Below are positions 1 to 8,092 of a stretch of 64,000 nucleotides of DNA, one piece after another; within the stretch, counting starts at the first letter, position 1, and the number at the start of each line of letters is the position of its first letter. The stretch is from Halorussus caseinilyticus. Lineage in GTDB: Archaea > Halobacteriota > Halobacteria > Halobacteriales > Haladaptataceae. Made by a program: the position numbers and the translations under genes. The stretch spans positions 2,852,001-2,916,000 of the forward strand of contig NZ_CP119809.1 in the NCBI RefSeq assembly GCF_029338395.1, read 5' to 3'. The notes beneath the pieces are model-generated. The model did no database searches. It was not told the DNA's origin and saw only the letters and a program-made list of their open reading frames with translations.

Positions 1-655
1 CGACTGCGGCGGCGACGAACAGCGCGCGGTCCTCGTCGGTGAGTTCGTCGGCCGCGGCGCGGGCGACGACGCCCGTCAGTCGCTCGGGGTCCGGGAAGAC
101 GAATACCTTTTCGCCGAGGGCCTGCGGGCCGAGCAGGAACCCGTCGAGGTCCTCGGGCGGGTCGCCGTCGGGGAGTCGGTCGTCGCCGAACACGGCTTCC
201 ACGCGCTCGCACTCGGTCTCCTGCCCGAGGACGAGGTTGTGGCCCGGGTAGTCGGCGCACTCGTCGGGGTAGGTCTCCTCGTCGTGAATCCGACACTGGA
301 GCGTCGTCGGGTCGAGAAAGGCGCAGGTCGGAAGCCACGTCGGGTCGGCGTCGAACGGACCCACCGGTTTCGGCGGTTTTCGGAGTCCGACGAAGAACGC
401 GGGCCTGCCGTCGATAGCCGCGAGCGACACGCCGTCGGTTTCGACGCCGGACTCGTCGCGCCAGAGTCGCGGCGTCAGCGCGTCGGCCAGTCCCGCGTCG
501 AGGAAGTCGCGGGCGTCCCCCCGAGTCAGCGGAACGAAGTTGTAGGCGTCGTCCAAGGGTTCGCGCGGCCCCCTGCGCTCGTGGTCGCTCGGGTCGGGCG
601 CGAGCGCCCGCCAGTCGATGCAACACCCCGCACACCCCTCGCAGTTCACCTCCAT
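1..655 (-). CDS. YkgJ-family cysteine-cluster protein, partial at left edge
   Basis: The frame opens with ATG at 655 and stays open to base 1, so the C-terminus lies outside the window; about 218 residues are visible. Residues 5-12 carry a C-x2-C-x2-C-C cluster. A second set (Cys111, Cys121 followed by R-I-H, Cys133 before ADYPG) completes the pattern typical of the CxxCxxCC zinc/iron-chelating family (YkgJ, PF03692), often loosely called Fe-S oxidoreductase-like. The protein is probably cytoplasmic and metal binding; no enzymatic role can be assigned. The family call is good and the function is unknown. Confidence 0.85.
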   Translation of the reverse strand, partial: MEVNCEGCAGCCIDWRALAPDPSDHERRGPREPLDDAYNFVPLTRGDARDFLDAGLADALTPRLWRDESGVETDGVSLAAIDGRPAFFVGLRKPPKPVGPFDADPTWLPTCAFLDPTTLQCRIHDEETYPDECADYPGHNLVLGQETECERVEAVFGDDRLPDGDPPEDLDGFLLGPQALGEKVFVFPDPERLTGVVARAAADELTDEDRALFVAAAV

Positions 656-778
656 GACCCCACGCTCTACGACGCGAACCGAGGTAAATCGTCCGGCAGT
701 TCACTCGTCCGACGGTCCGATTCCCGGCGGCCGGGAGTCGGCCACACCGTTATCTCCCGCGAGCGAGTAGTGACGGCT

Positions 779-1081
779 ATGGAGACCGAAACCACCGCGG
801 ACGACCGGACAGACGAGTCGGTCCGGGTCTGGTTAGTCGAGCGCACCTACTCGGACGACGAGCAGAACATCGTCATCCTCGTCTACGCGACCCCGGACGG
901 GACGCGCTATCTCAGGAAGGAGCGTGCCCTGACGAGTTTCGGCGACGACCGGCCGACGACCGCCGCCCTCGACGCGTCCACCGACAACCTCGGTGTCGTG
1001 AACGACCCCGAGACCCGCGAGCGATACGCGACGGAAGCGACCCGACTGGCCGACGAGTACGACCCCGACGACCGGGTGTAG
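779..1081 (+). CDS. Conserved small acidic haloarchaeal protein, function unknown
   Basis: A 100-residue protein starting at ATG 779 and ending in TAG. The frame is open further upstream, but that part is antisense to the YkgJ gene and has no haloarchaeal composition, so the Met giving METET at 779 is preferred. The protein is acidic and soluble, with a short central beta-rich part (VRVWLVERTY, then IVILVYATPDG) and no cysteines or membrane segments. It is divergent from the YkgJ gene and convergent with the following methyltransferase. I do not recognise a named family. Confidence 0.7.
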   Translation: METETTADDRTDESVRVWLVERTYSDDEQNIVILVYATPDGTRYLRKERALTSFGDDRPTTAALDASTDNLGVVNDPETRERYATEATRLADEYDPDDRV

Positions 1082-1091
1082 CGAAACCGAC

Positions 1092-1120
1092 GCGGGACGC
1101 CGCGTTTCGCGGCGTCCCGC
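1092..1120. terminator. Perfect 13-bp GC hairpin between convergent genes
   Basis: Arms at 1092-1104 and 1108-1120 are exact reverse complements around a TTT loop. It sits 10 nt after the stop of the upstream plus-strand gene and 18 nt before the stop of the minus-strand methyltransferase, so a bidirectional 3'-end role is likely. There is no strong T-run. Confidence 0.5.
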
Positions 1121-1138
1121 GCTCGATTCGTCCGACGG

Positions 1139-1951
1139 TCACGGACGACCGGATTTCCGAAACACGTAGGTACAGACCGCCGACGGCGAGTCGGACGGAA
1201 CGTCCTCCCGAAGCAACTCGAACGCGCCGTGTTCGCGGTCGAAATATCGCCGAACTTCCTCGGGAGACGCGAACTCGAATGGGTAGCCGCCCACCCAATC
1301 TCTGACATCCGTCCAGAAACTCATCCCTCGATTCTCCTCGTACTCCCGGACGTGTCGGACCGGGTTCTCCCCGAGTCTCACGGTCCGATACGCGAGGACG
1401 GCACTTCCCCACCCCAAGACGAGAAGCGTCCGAACGGGAGCGGGAGCGTCATTGTAGAAGCGTTTGAGCCGACGTGCCCGGTGAGAGTTCCACAGACCGG
1501 AATCCCGTCGCTGGTAGAGACCGAGACAGAGCGTTCCGCCGTCGGCGACGAGTCGGGTGAGATTGTCGATGGCGCGCCACATGTCGCCGGTGTGGTGGGC
1601 GACGCCCCAACAGTAGACGTAATCGAACTCGTCCAACGCCCGTATCTCGTCGGTGTCGAGGAGGTCCGCGCGCCTCACGTCCCAGTCGTCGGCGTCCACG
1701 TTCGCCCGCAGTCGTCTACAGCAATCGACGGAATCGGCGTCGTAATCCAGACTGACGATGCGGTCCGCGCCGAGGCGGTGGGCCGCGAGCGAGAAGAGAC
1801 CGCTACCGCATCCGAAGTCGAGAAACGTCTCGCCGTCGAGCGTTTCCGTCCCGAACCGCGACCGGAGTTCCCGCGTGGCCCGTTCGATTCGTTCCTCGTC
1901 GAGATGCGCTAAGAAGGTGTCCCAGTTCCTTCCAAAATCGAAACGGCTCAT
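1139..1951 (-). CDS. Class I SAM-dependent methyltransferase
   Basis: A 270-residue protein. Residues about 45-70 form methyltransferase motif I (FLDFGCGSGLFS, then an acidic end of strand 2, SLDYD), the S-adenosylmethionine pocket. The following YVYCWGVAHHTGDMWRAI matches motif IV/post-motif segments of the Methyltransf_11/23 type. The C-terminal third (VREYEENRGMSFWTDV, GGYPFEF, SPEEV) resembles small-molecule methyltransferases that end in a phosphate- or sugar-modified substrate domain, but the substrate cannot be told. The start is ATG 1951. It is convergent with the upstream small gene. Confidence 0.88.
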   Translation of the reverse strand: MSRFDFGRNWDTFLAHLDEERIERATRELRSRFGTETLDGETFLDFGCGSGLFSLAAHRLGADRIVSLDYDADSVDCCRRLRANVDADDWDVRRADLLDTDEIRALDEFDYVYCWGVAHHTGDMWRAIDNLTRLVADGGTLCLGLYQRRDSGLWNSHRARRLKRFYNDAPAPVRTLLVLGWGSAVLAYRTVRLGENPVRHVREYEENRGMSFWTDVRDWVGGYPFEFASPEEVRRYFDREHGAFELLREDVPSDSPSAVCTYVFRKSGRP

Positions 1952-2020
1952 CTATCACCTACCTGCCCCACCACCGTATTAAATTCCGACGGAAGTCGGT
2001 CGTCTGTCGGAAAGCCGAGG

Positions 2021-2344
2021 TCAGTTCGTCCGCCGGACGAAGACGTGTCCGGTGGCGTGAACGTCTACCACGAACCTCCCGACGGAGAACGAGACCCGAC
2101 CAGCGTCTCGCGGCGGTCCGCTACGCGTCGGTCGGAAGATGGCTTCGAGCGCGTCGGGGTCTACGGCGTCGTAGAGTCGGACGGTCAGTTCGTCGCTCGG
2201 GCACTCCGAAGCGTCTTCCAGTGCCTCCAGAATGGTTTGGACGAGCGTCTGGTTGCCTTCTGCATCGTAGAACGCCTGCGAGACGTTCGGCGAGTAGTTC
2301 CCGAGTTCGACTGCGGTCGCTACGAGCGATTCTGGTTCTTGCAT
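2021..2344 (-). CDS. HalOD1 output domain protein
   Basis: A 107-residue protein. The start is ATG 2344 (MQEPESLV) and not the longer open frame, because the part upstream of 2344 is non-haloarchaeal in composition and crosses the promoter of the divergent gene. The C-terminal half reads LYDAVDPDALEAIFRPT followed by GRVSFSVGRFVVDVHATG, the hallmark of the HalOD1 output domain (PF18545), found alone or at the end of haloarchaeal signalling proteins. The N-terminal part (TAVELGNYSPNVSQAFYD) is helical. The role is presumably regulatory, with the ligand or partner unknown. Confidence 0.8.
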   Translation of the reverse strand: MQEPESLVATAVELGNYSPNVSQAFYDAEGNQTLVQTILEALEDASECPSDELTVRLYDAVDPDALEAIFRPTRSGPPRDAGRVSFSVGRFVVDVHATGHVFVRRTN

Positions 2345-2494
2345 TGGTTCTCTCCCACGTCGGACGGGCCGACTTTGATACACACTCTCACGAGGAACTC
2401 CGATAAATACGATTCGGTATCGGTCCGAAACGCGGGGACGACTCGCCAGCGACCCGGCGGCAAGGCTTTGTCGCTGGAGAGGCTGGTGTCGGTC

Positions 2495-2704
2495 ATGGCC
2501 AAAGACACCTGCGACGGGTGTGGCGAGCAGGTGACAATCGCGGGCGGCATCGCCAACCTCTGGACGCTCGAAAGCGATTCGACCGGCGGGATGACGCTGG
2601 AGTTCGACAGCGACGGCACCGAACACTTCCTCTGTTTCGAGTGCATGGAACGTCTCCCCGACGACCCGAGCGCGACGGATGTCGAGGCCCTGTCGGAGTC
2701 GTAG
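2495..2704 (+). CDS. Small CxxC...CxxC putative zinc-binding protein
   Basis: A 69-residue protein starting at ATG 2495 (MAKDTCDGCG). It has CDGC near residue 6-9 and CFEC around residues 48-51, a four-cysteine arrangement that would bind one zinc. The middle carries a beta-hairpin-like stretch (MTLEFDSDGTEHF). The open frame extends upstream to 2045, but that part is antisense to the HalOD1 gene. A TATA-like patch and the divergent start at 2344 place the promoter in the 150-nt gap. No named function. Confidence 0.72.
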   Translation: MAKDTCDGCGEQVTIAGGIANLWTLESDSTGGMTLEFDSDGTEHFLCFECMERLPDDPSATDVEALSES

Positions 2705-2793
2705 GGTCGCCCTCGGGGGCTTCGTCTCCCGACCGATATTCGAATCGGCCGAACCAACAGGCTTTATTCCAGATACCGCCGTGACTTCGAACA

Positions 2794-4845
2794 GTGAACG
2801 CCGACCGGATTTTCGACGAGTTCCCCGCGCCCTCCTACCGCGGCAACCAGCGCGAGGCCCTCTCGGACATCAAAGACGCCTTCGCCGAGGGCAACGACGT
2901 AGTGCTGGTTCGCGCGCCGACCGGGAGCGGTAAGTCCCTCCTCGCGCGGTCGATTGCGGGGTGCGCCCGGACGCCCGACGACGCCGCGCCGAGCGATGCG
3001 ACCGGGGCGTACTACACCACGCCGCAGGTCTCCCAACTCGACGACGTGGCCGCCGACGACCTGCTGGACGACCTCAAAATCATCCGAGGCAAGCGCAACT
3101 ACGACTGCATCCTGCCGGGCGAAACCGACACGCCGGTCGATAGGGCACCCTGCGCTCGGGAGAAGGGCTACGACTGCTCGGTGAAACATCGGTGCCCCTA
3201 CTTCTCGGACCGGGCCATCGCAAGCAACCGGGAGATAGCGGCGATGACGCTGGCGTACTTCATGCGGACCGCGGGGTCGGAGGTGTTCCGCAAGCGCGAC
3301 GTGGTGGTGATAGACGAGGCCCACGGACTCGCGGAGTGGGCCGAGATGTACGCCGCCATCGACCTGAATCCCCGGACGGTCCCCATCTGGGACGACTTGG
3401 AGGTGCCCGAGATTACCGGCGTGGACCGCGCAGTGCGGTACGCCGACCGACTCCAGAACGCCTGCGAGCGCCGGAAAGACGAACTCGTCGCCAAACAGGA
3501 GTTGACGCCCGAAGAGGCCACCGAGCGCGACCGGTTGCAGGAACTAATCGGCGAGTTGGACTGGTTCGTGGAGGACTACCGCGACACCGAGAGCGCGACG
3601 ACGTGGGTCGTGGACCAGCAGGGCGGCGGGGGAAGCGGGATGACCATCAAGCCGATGAACCCCGAGCGGTACCTGTCTCACACCGTCTGGGAGCGCGGGA
3701 ACAAGTTCGCCCTGCTGTCGGCGACGATTCTGAACAAGCAGGCGTTCTGTCGGCAGGTGGGCTTGGACCCCGCGAACGTCGCGCTGGTGGACGTGGGCCA
3801 CACCTTCCCGGTGGAGAACCGGCCGCTCTACGACGTGACCCAAGGGAAGATGACCTACGAGTACCGCGACGACACCCTGCCGAAAATCGCCCGCACGGTG
3901 GTCCGGGTCATGCAGGAACACCGCGGCGAGAAGGGGATTATCCACGCCCATTCTTACGCGATTCAGGAGCGACTCGCCGACAGACTCGCGGAGTTCGGCG
4001 TCGGCGACCGCATCCGGACCCACGACAAGGACGACCGGGACGCCCAACTCGACGCGTGGAAGGCCACTGACGGCGAAGAGGTGTTTCTCTCGGTCAAGAT
4101 GGAGGAGGCCCTCGACCTGAAGGGCGAGTTAGCGCGGTGGCAGGTCCTCTGCAAGGCCCCGTTTCTCAACACCGGCGACTCGCGGGTCGCCCACCGCCTC
4201 GAAGAGGGCCAGTGGGCGTGGTACTACCGGGCGGCGCTCCGAACCGTGATTCAGGCCTGCGGCCGGGTCGTCCGGTCGCCCGACGACTACGGCGCGACCT
4301 ACCTCGCGGATTCGAGTCTCCTGCAGGTGTTCGACCGGGCCGAGAGCGACACCCCTGACTGGTTCCGCGAACAGGTCGAGCGAACGAGTCGCCCGGACCT
4401 TCCGGCGTTCGACCCCCGGAGCGCGAGCGAGTCGGCGGCGGGCGCGAGCGCAGGCCGTCAGAACCGGGGCGGAGTCGCCGGTCGGGGACCGGCGACGGGT
4501 CTCGCTCGGGGTCGGCGTCGGGCGGACGCTCGTCGGGCGGCCAGTCCGCGAGCGGGCAATCCGCGAGCGGACGGTCCTCCGGCGACAACTCGTCCGGCAG
4601 GAACTCCGGGAGTTCTTCGACCGGGCGAAAGAGTCCGATGGCCGACGTGTGGGACGACAGCGTGTGACCTGACGACCGGGACTCGCCCGGCCGACCAACC
4701 ACCGAAACGCGCTCGGCCGACCAAACCACGGTCTGGGCGGACTGAAAGGGGCCGCCCGCTCGCGGCCGAAGGCCGTGGTCGTCTCAGCGACCCCTATCCG
4801 AGACGAATCGAGCGAAGCGAAGATGAGTCGAGGATATGTCGCTGA
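2794..4845 (+). CDS. XPD/Rad3-like Fe-S DNA helicase, C-terminal tail frameshifted
   Basis: ATP-dependent superfamily 2 helicase. The GTG start at 2794 gives MNADRIFDEF. Walker A APTGSGKS is at 41-48. Four cysteines at 105, 120, 128 and 134 match the XPD-type 4Fe-4S domain between motifs Ia and II. DEAH is at 174-177, and a motif VI-like QACGRVVRS lies in the C-terminal helicase domain. After about residue 550 the frame becomes Arg/Pro-rich and unlike haloarchaeal protein. The frame one base earlier encodes a Ser/Gly-rich tail ending in MADVWDDSV with TGA at 4665-4667, the usual type of C-terminus. A one-base deletion near 4440-4490, in a region with two GGGG runs, would explain this. The helicase core is intact. 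Confidence 0.85.
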   Translation: MNADRIFDEFPAPSYRGNQREALSDIKDAFAEGNDVVLVRAPTGSGKSLLARSIAGCARTPDDAAPSDATGAYYTTPQVSQLDDVAADDLLDDLKIIRGKRNYDCILPGETDTPVDRAPCAREKGYDCSVKHRCPYFSDRAIASNREIAAMTLAYFMRTAGSEVFRKRDVVVIDEAHGLAEWAEMYAAIDLNPRTVPIWDDLEVPEITGVDRAVRYADRLQNACERRKDELVAKQELTPEEATERDRLQELIGELDWFVEDYRDTESATTWVVDQQGGGGSGMTIKPMNPERYLSHTVWERGNKFALLSATILNKQAFCRQVGLDPANVALVDVGHTFPVENRPLYDVTQGKMTYEYRDDTLPKIARTVVRVMQEHRGEKGIIHAHSYAIQERLADRLAEFGVGDRIRTHDKDDRDAQLDAWKATDGEEVFLSVKMEEALDLKGELARWQVLCKAPFLNTGDSRVAHRLEEGQWAWYYRAALRTVIQACGRVVRSPDDYGATYLADSSLLQVFDRAESDTPDWFREQVERTSRPDLPAFDPRSASESAAGASAGRQNRGGVAGRGPATGLARGRRRADARRAASPRAGNPRADGPPATTRPAGTPGVLRPGERVRWPTCGTTACDLTTGTRPADQPPKRARPTKPRSGRTERGRPLAAEGRGRLSDPYPRRIERSEDESRICR

Positions 4846-4870
4846 ACGACCGCGAGCGGGCGGGGGCTTT
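4745..4870 (+). repeat. Near-palindromic terminal-inverted-repeat element, copy 1
   Basis: The left end AAAGGGGCCGCCCGCTCGCG and the reverse complement of the right end agree at 20 of 24 positions. Pairing continues inward (GGTCGTCTCAGCGAC against GTCGCTGAACGACC), so nearly the whole element can fold as one long hairpin. A homologous copy lies at 25387-25501 on the other strand. Homology between the copies continues past the right end to about 4915 (a TGCGGTTGC...TGCTGTT block). It lies 78 nt after the presumed true stop of the helicase. Confidence 0.7.
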
Positions 4871-5055
4871 CTGGGCGTTCGACGCTACGACTTCTGCGGT
4901 TGCTATGCTGTTACAGAGCGAGCGGGGGCTTCCTGAGCGTCACCACGGCAGTTCCTGCGGTAGCGGTCACAGTCCGTAGCGAGCGGAGAGACGCTTCCGA
5001 GAACTGCACTCTGGCCTCACGGTCCCGACGACTCCCCCCGGCGCGAGACCGCCGA

Positions 5056-5148
5056 CTACAGAACCGAGACGGTCCACGCGACGCCGGAACTGAGCATCAG
5101 CAGTACGAAGAACACCGAGATGAGTTTCTGGCGCGTGCTGTCGTCCAT
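5056..5148 (-). CDS. 30-residue single-span membrane peptide
   Basis: A short gene with ATG at 5148 and TAG at 5056. It encodes MDDSTRQKL followed by one hydrophobic helix (about residues 9-30: ISVFFVLLMLSSGVAW...) to the end. A charged, short N-terminus plus one transmembrane span is a recurring haloarchaeal small-protein design. An AT-rich TATA-like stretch at 5165-5178 lies about 22-27 nt upstream of the ATG on the minus strand, fitting a leaderless transcript. Function unknown. Confidence 0.6.
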   Translation of the reverse strand: MDDSTRQKLISVFFVLLMLSSGVAWTVSVL

Positions 5149-5220
5149 ACCGACGGCAAGTAATTCGAGTGAAATAATATTTTGGTTCGGGAGCGTGCGA
5201 GTAGACACGAGCGCGCCGAC

Positions 5221-5246
5221 GCGGGCGACGCGAACGCGTCGCCCGC
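5221..5246. terminator. 12-bp GC hairpin downstream of the mscS-like gene
   Basis: Arms 5221-5232 and 5235-5246 are exact reverse complements with an AA loop. The hairpin lies 115 nt after the minus-strand MscS stop and upstream of the small membrane peptide. A T-rich tract (5300-5312 read on the minus strand as AAAAATTT then ATT) sits between it and the MscS stop. Confidence 0.4.
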
Positions 5247-5360
5247 ACCGTCCATGTCGAGAGGAACTTCTAGCATTGGAAGAGCAATAGATACAATTGC
5301 TATAGAAATTTTTATCTGTCTTTCACAGTTCGACCGGGAACTCGAACGACGTTCGCGGCA

Positions 5361-6575
5361 CTACTCGGGATTGACGCGCGAGCGAGTTTCGGCCGGTTCT
5401 CGCCGCTCGTCGGGCGTTCGGTCGCGGTGGACGCGGAAACCCTGCGTCTCCTCGCGGCCCGCGAGTTCGCGCTGGGGGTAGGGAATCTTGATTCCCTCGC
5501 GGTCGTAGGCCGCTTTGACCTCCCGGACGACGGCGGCGATGGCCTTCGTCTTGCGTCTGGCGCTCGGTTTGTCTATCCAGAACCGGAGTTCGAGGACGAC
5601 GGCCGAGTCGCCGAACCGCTTGGGGTAGGCGTCGGGCGTCGGGACGACCATCACCGACTCGACATCGTTCATGGCGTCCTCGGCGATGTCGATTGCCGTC
5701 TCGACATCGGCGTCGTAGTCGATACCCACGTCGAGGCGGAGTCGGATGCGCCCCTTCTTCGTCCGGTTGATGACCGTGCTGTCGCCCACCTTGTCGTTCG
5801 GGATGATGACGAACTCGCCGTCGAAGTTCTCGACGCGGGTGTTGGTTATCGTGATGTCGGTGACGATACCCTCGTAGTCGTCGATTTCCACCCAGTCGCC
5901 GATTTCGAAGGGCCGGGAGAACATCAACACGAATCCGGCGATGAGCGACCCGAGCGTCTGGCGGGCCGCCATACCGACGACGATGCCGAGGAACCCGGCC
6001 CCGACCAGCAGACCGCTGAGGTCCACGTTCCAGATGGACAACACGACGAGTCCGACCGCCGTGAAAATAACCAACTGGAGGACGCGAATCGAAATCTCCT
6101 CTTGGTGTTTGGTCAGGCGGTCGGACTGCTCGGTGAACCGGACGAGCCAGTTTTCGAGAACGTCGGTGCCGACGTACGCGCCGAGGACGAGTACCGCGGT
6201 GAGTCCTATCTGCACCAACACCGGAATGGACTCCTGAAACAGTCCGAAGAGCGTCAACAGAAGTCCGAACTGTCCCCAGACGGCGAGCAACGCTAGTCCC
6301 GTGAACCCGAGAACGACGGCCTGCAACGCCCGGACGAACAGCCACGCCGGAACCCGCCACGGGACGTTCTCGGCGACGAGTTCGACGGCGCGTTCGACCT
6401 GCCCGCGCACGACCGCCTCGGTCAGCGTCTCGTGGACCAAGCGGACCGCCAACGGCGCGAGTAGTCGGGTCGCCGCGACGCCCGCGGTGACGAGCAGGGC
6501 GCTGGCGACCAGTTGCATCTCGGTCTGCGAGACGCCTTCGAGAACGGACAGTATCTGTCGCGGCCACGCGACCAT
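5361..6575 (-). CDS. MscS-family mechanosensitive ion channel
   Basis: A 404-residue membrane protein. Four or more hydrophobic helices occupy the N-terminal half (about 20-40, 80-105, 115-140, 165-185). They are followed by the pore-lining TM3 with the Gly/Ala pattern VGAGFLGIVVGMAARQTLGS and the conserved FSRPFEIGDWVEI entering the beta domain. A soluble alpha/beta vestibule follows (DYDADVETAIDI, LELRFWID). It releases osmolytes during hypo-osmotic shock, relevant for a halophile. The C-terminal 40 residues are charged and disordered. It is monocistronic by spacing. Confidence 0.93.
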   Translation of the reverse strand: MVAWPRQILSVLEGVSQTEMQLVASALLVTAGVAATRLLAPLAVRLVHETLTEAVVRGQVERAVELVAENVPWRVPAWLFVRALQAVVLGFTGLALLAVWGQFGLLLTLFGLFQESIPVLVQIGLTAVLVLGAYVGTDVLENWLVRFTEQSDRLTKHQEEISIRVLQLVIFTAVGLVVLSIWNVDLSGLLVGAGFLGIVVGMAARQTLGSLIAGFVLMFSRPFEIGDWVEIDDYEGIVTDITITNTRVENFDGEFVIIPNDKVGDSTVINRTKKGRIRLRLDVGIDYDADVETAIDIAEDAMNDVESVMVVPTPDAYPKRFGDSAVVLELRFWIDKPSARRKTKAIAAVVREVKAAYDREGIKIPYPQRELAGREETQGFRVHRDRTPDERREPAETRSRVNPE

Positions 6576-6646
6576 CTTCTATCAGACACTCCGCCAATCG
6601 AACTTGAAATTACCGGATTGGGGATACTTCCCGGCGCTCCCCGGTA

Positions 6647-6826
6647 TCACTTGTCGTGGGCAATCGTCCCGAGAACGGCGTCACAACTCGGACACAGCAC
6701 CATCCAGTATCGCTGGCCGGTGGCCGCGGTCACGGTCACGCCGTCGCGGTTCGACTTGGGTTCGACTAACTGTTGGCGGTAGTTCGGGTCGTCGGCGTCG
6801 GCCCGGCAGGACGGACACGTCGGCAT
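6647..6826 (-). CDS. Small double-CxxC zinc-ribbon protein
   Basis: A 59-residue protein (ATG 6826, TGA 6647). CPSC at residues 4-7 and CPSC at about 43-46 flank a beta-rich middle (GVTVTAATGQRYWMVL), the layout of a zinc ribbon. It lies between MscS and the taw2/nmd3 pair on the same strand with its own gap. It is probably a nucleic-acid or protein adaptor; no specific role can be inferred. Confidence 0.68.
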   Translation of the reverse strand: MPTCPSCRADADDPNYRQQLVEPKSNRDGVTVTAATGQRYWMVLCPSCDAVLGTIAHDK

Positions 6827-6941
6827 ACCCCGAACCTCGGACGGACGAGACTTAAAAGTAGGTCGGTGGGAGTCGAGTTCGAGGACAGCGCCGGACGATG
6901 GGTCGCTATCGACCGACGAAAGCCGGTCGAAAGAGACGGAG

Positions 6942-7001
6942 AGTCACTAGCTACTGGTTGAGCCAATCAGCACCGCCACCGCACGGCACCGCAACAGCAA
7001 C
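6942..7001 (-). repeat. Dispersed GCGGT-rich repeat, copy A
   Basis: On the minus strand a run of GCGGTG/GTTGC units leads into GATTGGCTCAACC and then AGCTAGT. The same arrangement occurs at 24201-24290 (plus) and 32185-32244 (minus). This copy begins 6 nt after the stop codon of the Taw2-like gene. Confidence 0.5.
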
Positions 7002-7006
7002 CCCGG

Positions 7007-8092
7007 CTACTCGACTTCGGCGTCCACGACGACGTGCCAGACGCCCTCGCTGTGGCTCTTGACTTTTCGTCGGTCGAGAATCTCCACGTCGCGCCCGGCG
7101 TCCGCGGCCGCCTCGCGCAGGCGCGAGACCGGCCGCTCCCAGAGCAACTTCTCGGGCGTCGCCTCGTGCATATGAACGACGCCACCCGAGGTCAGCACCG
7201 CGAGCGCCGCCTCAAGGTAGTCGTAGGAAGCGTCGGGCGAAGTCCGACTGTCCTCCGAACGCGGTTCGGAGGCCTCGTAGTATCCCATCACCACGCGGTC
7301 CACCTCGGGCGAGACTTCCACGTCCCGGCAGTCGGCGCGGAACGCCGACACCCGGTCGGACACGTCGTTGAGCATCGCGTTCTCGACGAGGAAGCGAAAC
7401 GCCGCGGGGTTGCGCTCGGCCGCGGTCACGTCGGCCCCGGCGCGTGCCATCGGCAGGGTGAAGTAGCCGATTCCGGCGAACATGTCGAAGACACGCTCGC
7501 CGGGTTCGACAACCTCGCCCATCCGAGCGCGCTCGGCCTTGTTGCCCGGCGAGAACATGACTTCCGCGAGGTCGAGCGCGTAGCGCGTGCCGTGTTCGGT
7601 GTGGACCGTCTCGGTGTCGCCCGCGCCCGCGACGACCGACACCGAGGGTTCGCGGTGGTCGCCCGAGACGCCCTCGTGGGCCAGCACGGTGTCTGCCTCG
7701 CCGTGGAGCGAGAGCAGGGCCTCGCCGACTTCCTCGCGGTCGATGCCTCCTTCCTCGGGGTCGTCCTCGTCGCCGAAGGTGACGAGGACGACGCTCCCGA
7801 CGACGGCCCACGAACCCGGCGCACGCTCGATTTCCTCGTCGGACCACCCGCGCTCGCGGAGGTGCGATTCGAGATCCCGCAGTCTGCGCTCGGGACTCAC
7901 CTGCTCGACCACCTTCAGCACCGGCGTCTCTTGGGGCGGGTCAGTGACGGGAAGCGAGACGGTCGTCTCGTCGTACTCCCGGACCTTCCGGGTCGCGTCG
8001 TAGACCCCCTCGTCGCGCAACGCCGCGATGGTCGCCTCGCTCTCGGACTTGCGAACGACCGCCGCGAGGTGGGGGTCGTCGCTACTCGCCAT
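7007..8092 (-). CDS. taw2: Trm5/TYW2-family protein, probably Taw2 wyosine aminocarboxypropyltransferase
   Basis: A 361-residue protein with an N-terminal Trm5-like domain and a Rossmann SAM domain. MFSPGNKAERARM followed by FDMFAGIGYFTLPMARAGA is the family signature. Trm5 methylases have N-L-P at the catalytic motif, whereas this protein reads DRVVMGYYE there. In archaeal Taw2 (which moves the aminocarboxypropyl group of SAM to C7 of 4-demethylwyosine at tRNA-Phe position 37) that motif is replaced in this manner. The stop codon side carries repeat copy A. Its start overlaps the end of nmd3 by 11 nt, indicating translational coupling. Family certain, Taw2 rather than Trm5 likely. Confidence 0.72.
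   Translation of the reverse strand: MASSDDPHLAAVVRKSESEATIAALRDEGVYDATRKVREYDETTVSLPVTDPPQETPVLKVVEQVSPERRLRDLESHLRERGWSDEEIERAPGSWAVVGSVVLVTFGDEDDPEEGGIDREEVGEALLSLHGEADTVLAHEGVSGDHREPSVSVVAGAGDTETVHTEHGTRYALDLAEVMFSPGNKAERARMGEVVEPGERVFDMFAGIGYFTLPMARAGADVTAAERNPAAFRFLVENAMLNDVSDRVSAFRADCRDVEVSPEVDRVVMGYYEASEPRSEDSRTSPDASYDYLEAALAVLTSGGVVHMHEATPEKLLWERPVSRLREAAADAGRDVEILDRRKVKSHSEGVWHVVVDAEVE

Noticed and set aside
239-778. Upstream in-frame extension of the 100-residue gene
   Set aside because: It is antisense to the YkgJ-type gene, basic in composition and has no haloarchaeal character.
4733-4877. CTGGGCG flanking the palindromic element as a target-site duplication
   Set aside because: The left copy is 5 nt away from the element end and nothing similar flanks the second copy; chance is likely.
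5323-6597. 424-residue minus-strand frame overlapping mscS
   Set aside because: Arg-rich shadow in another frame; the MscS frame has all motifs.
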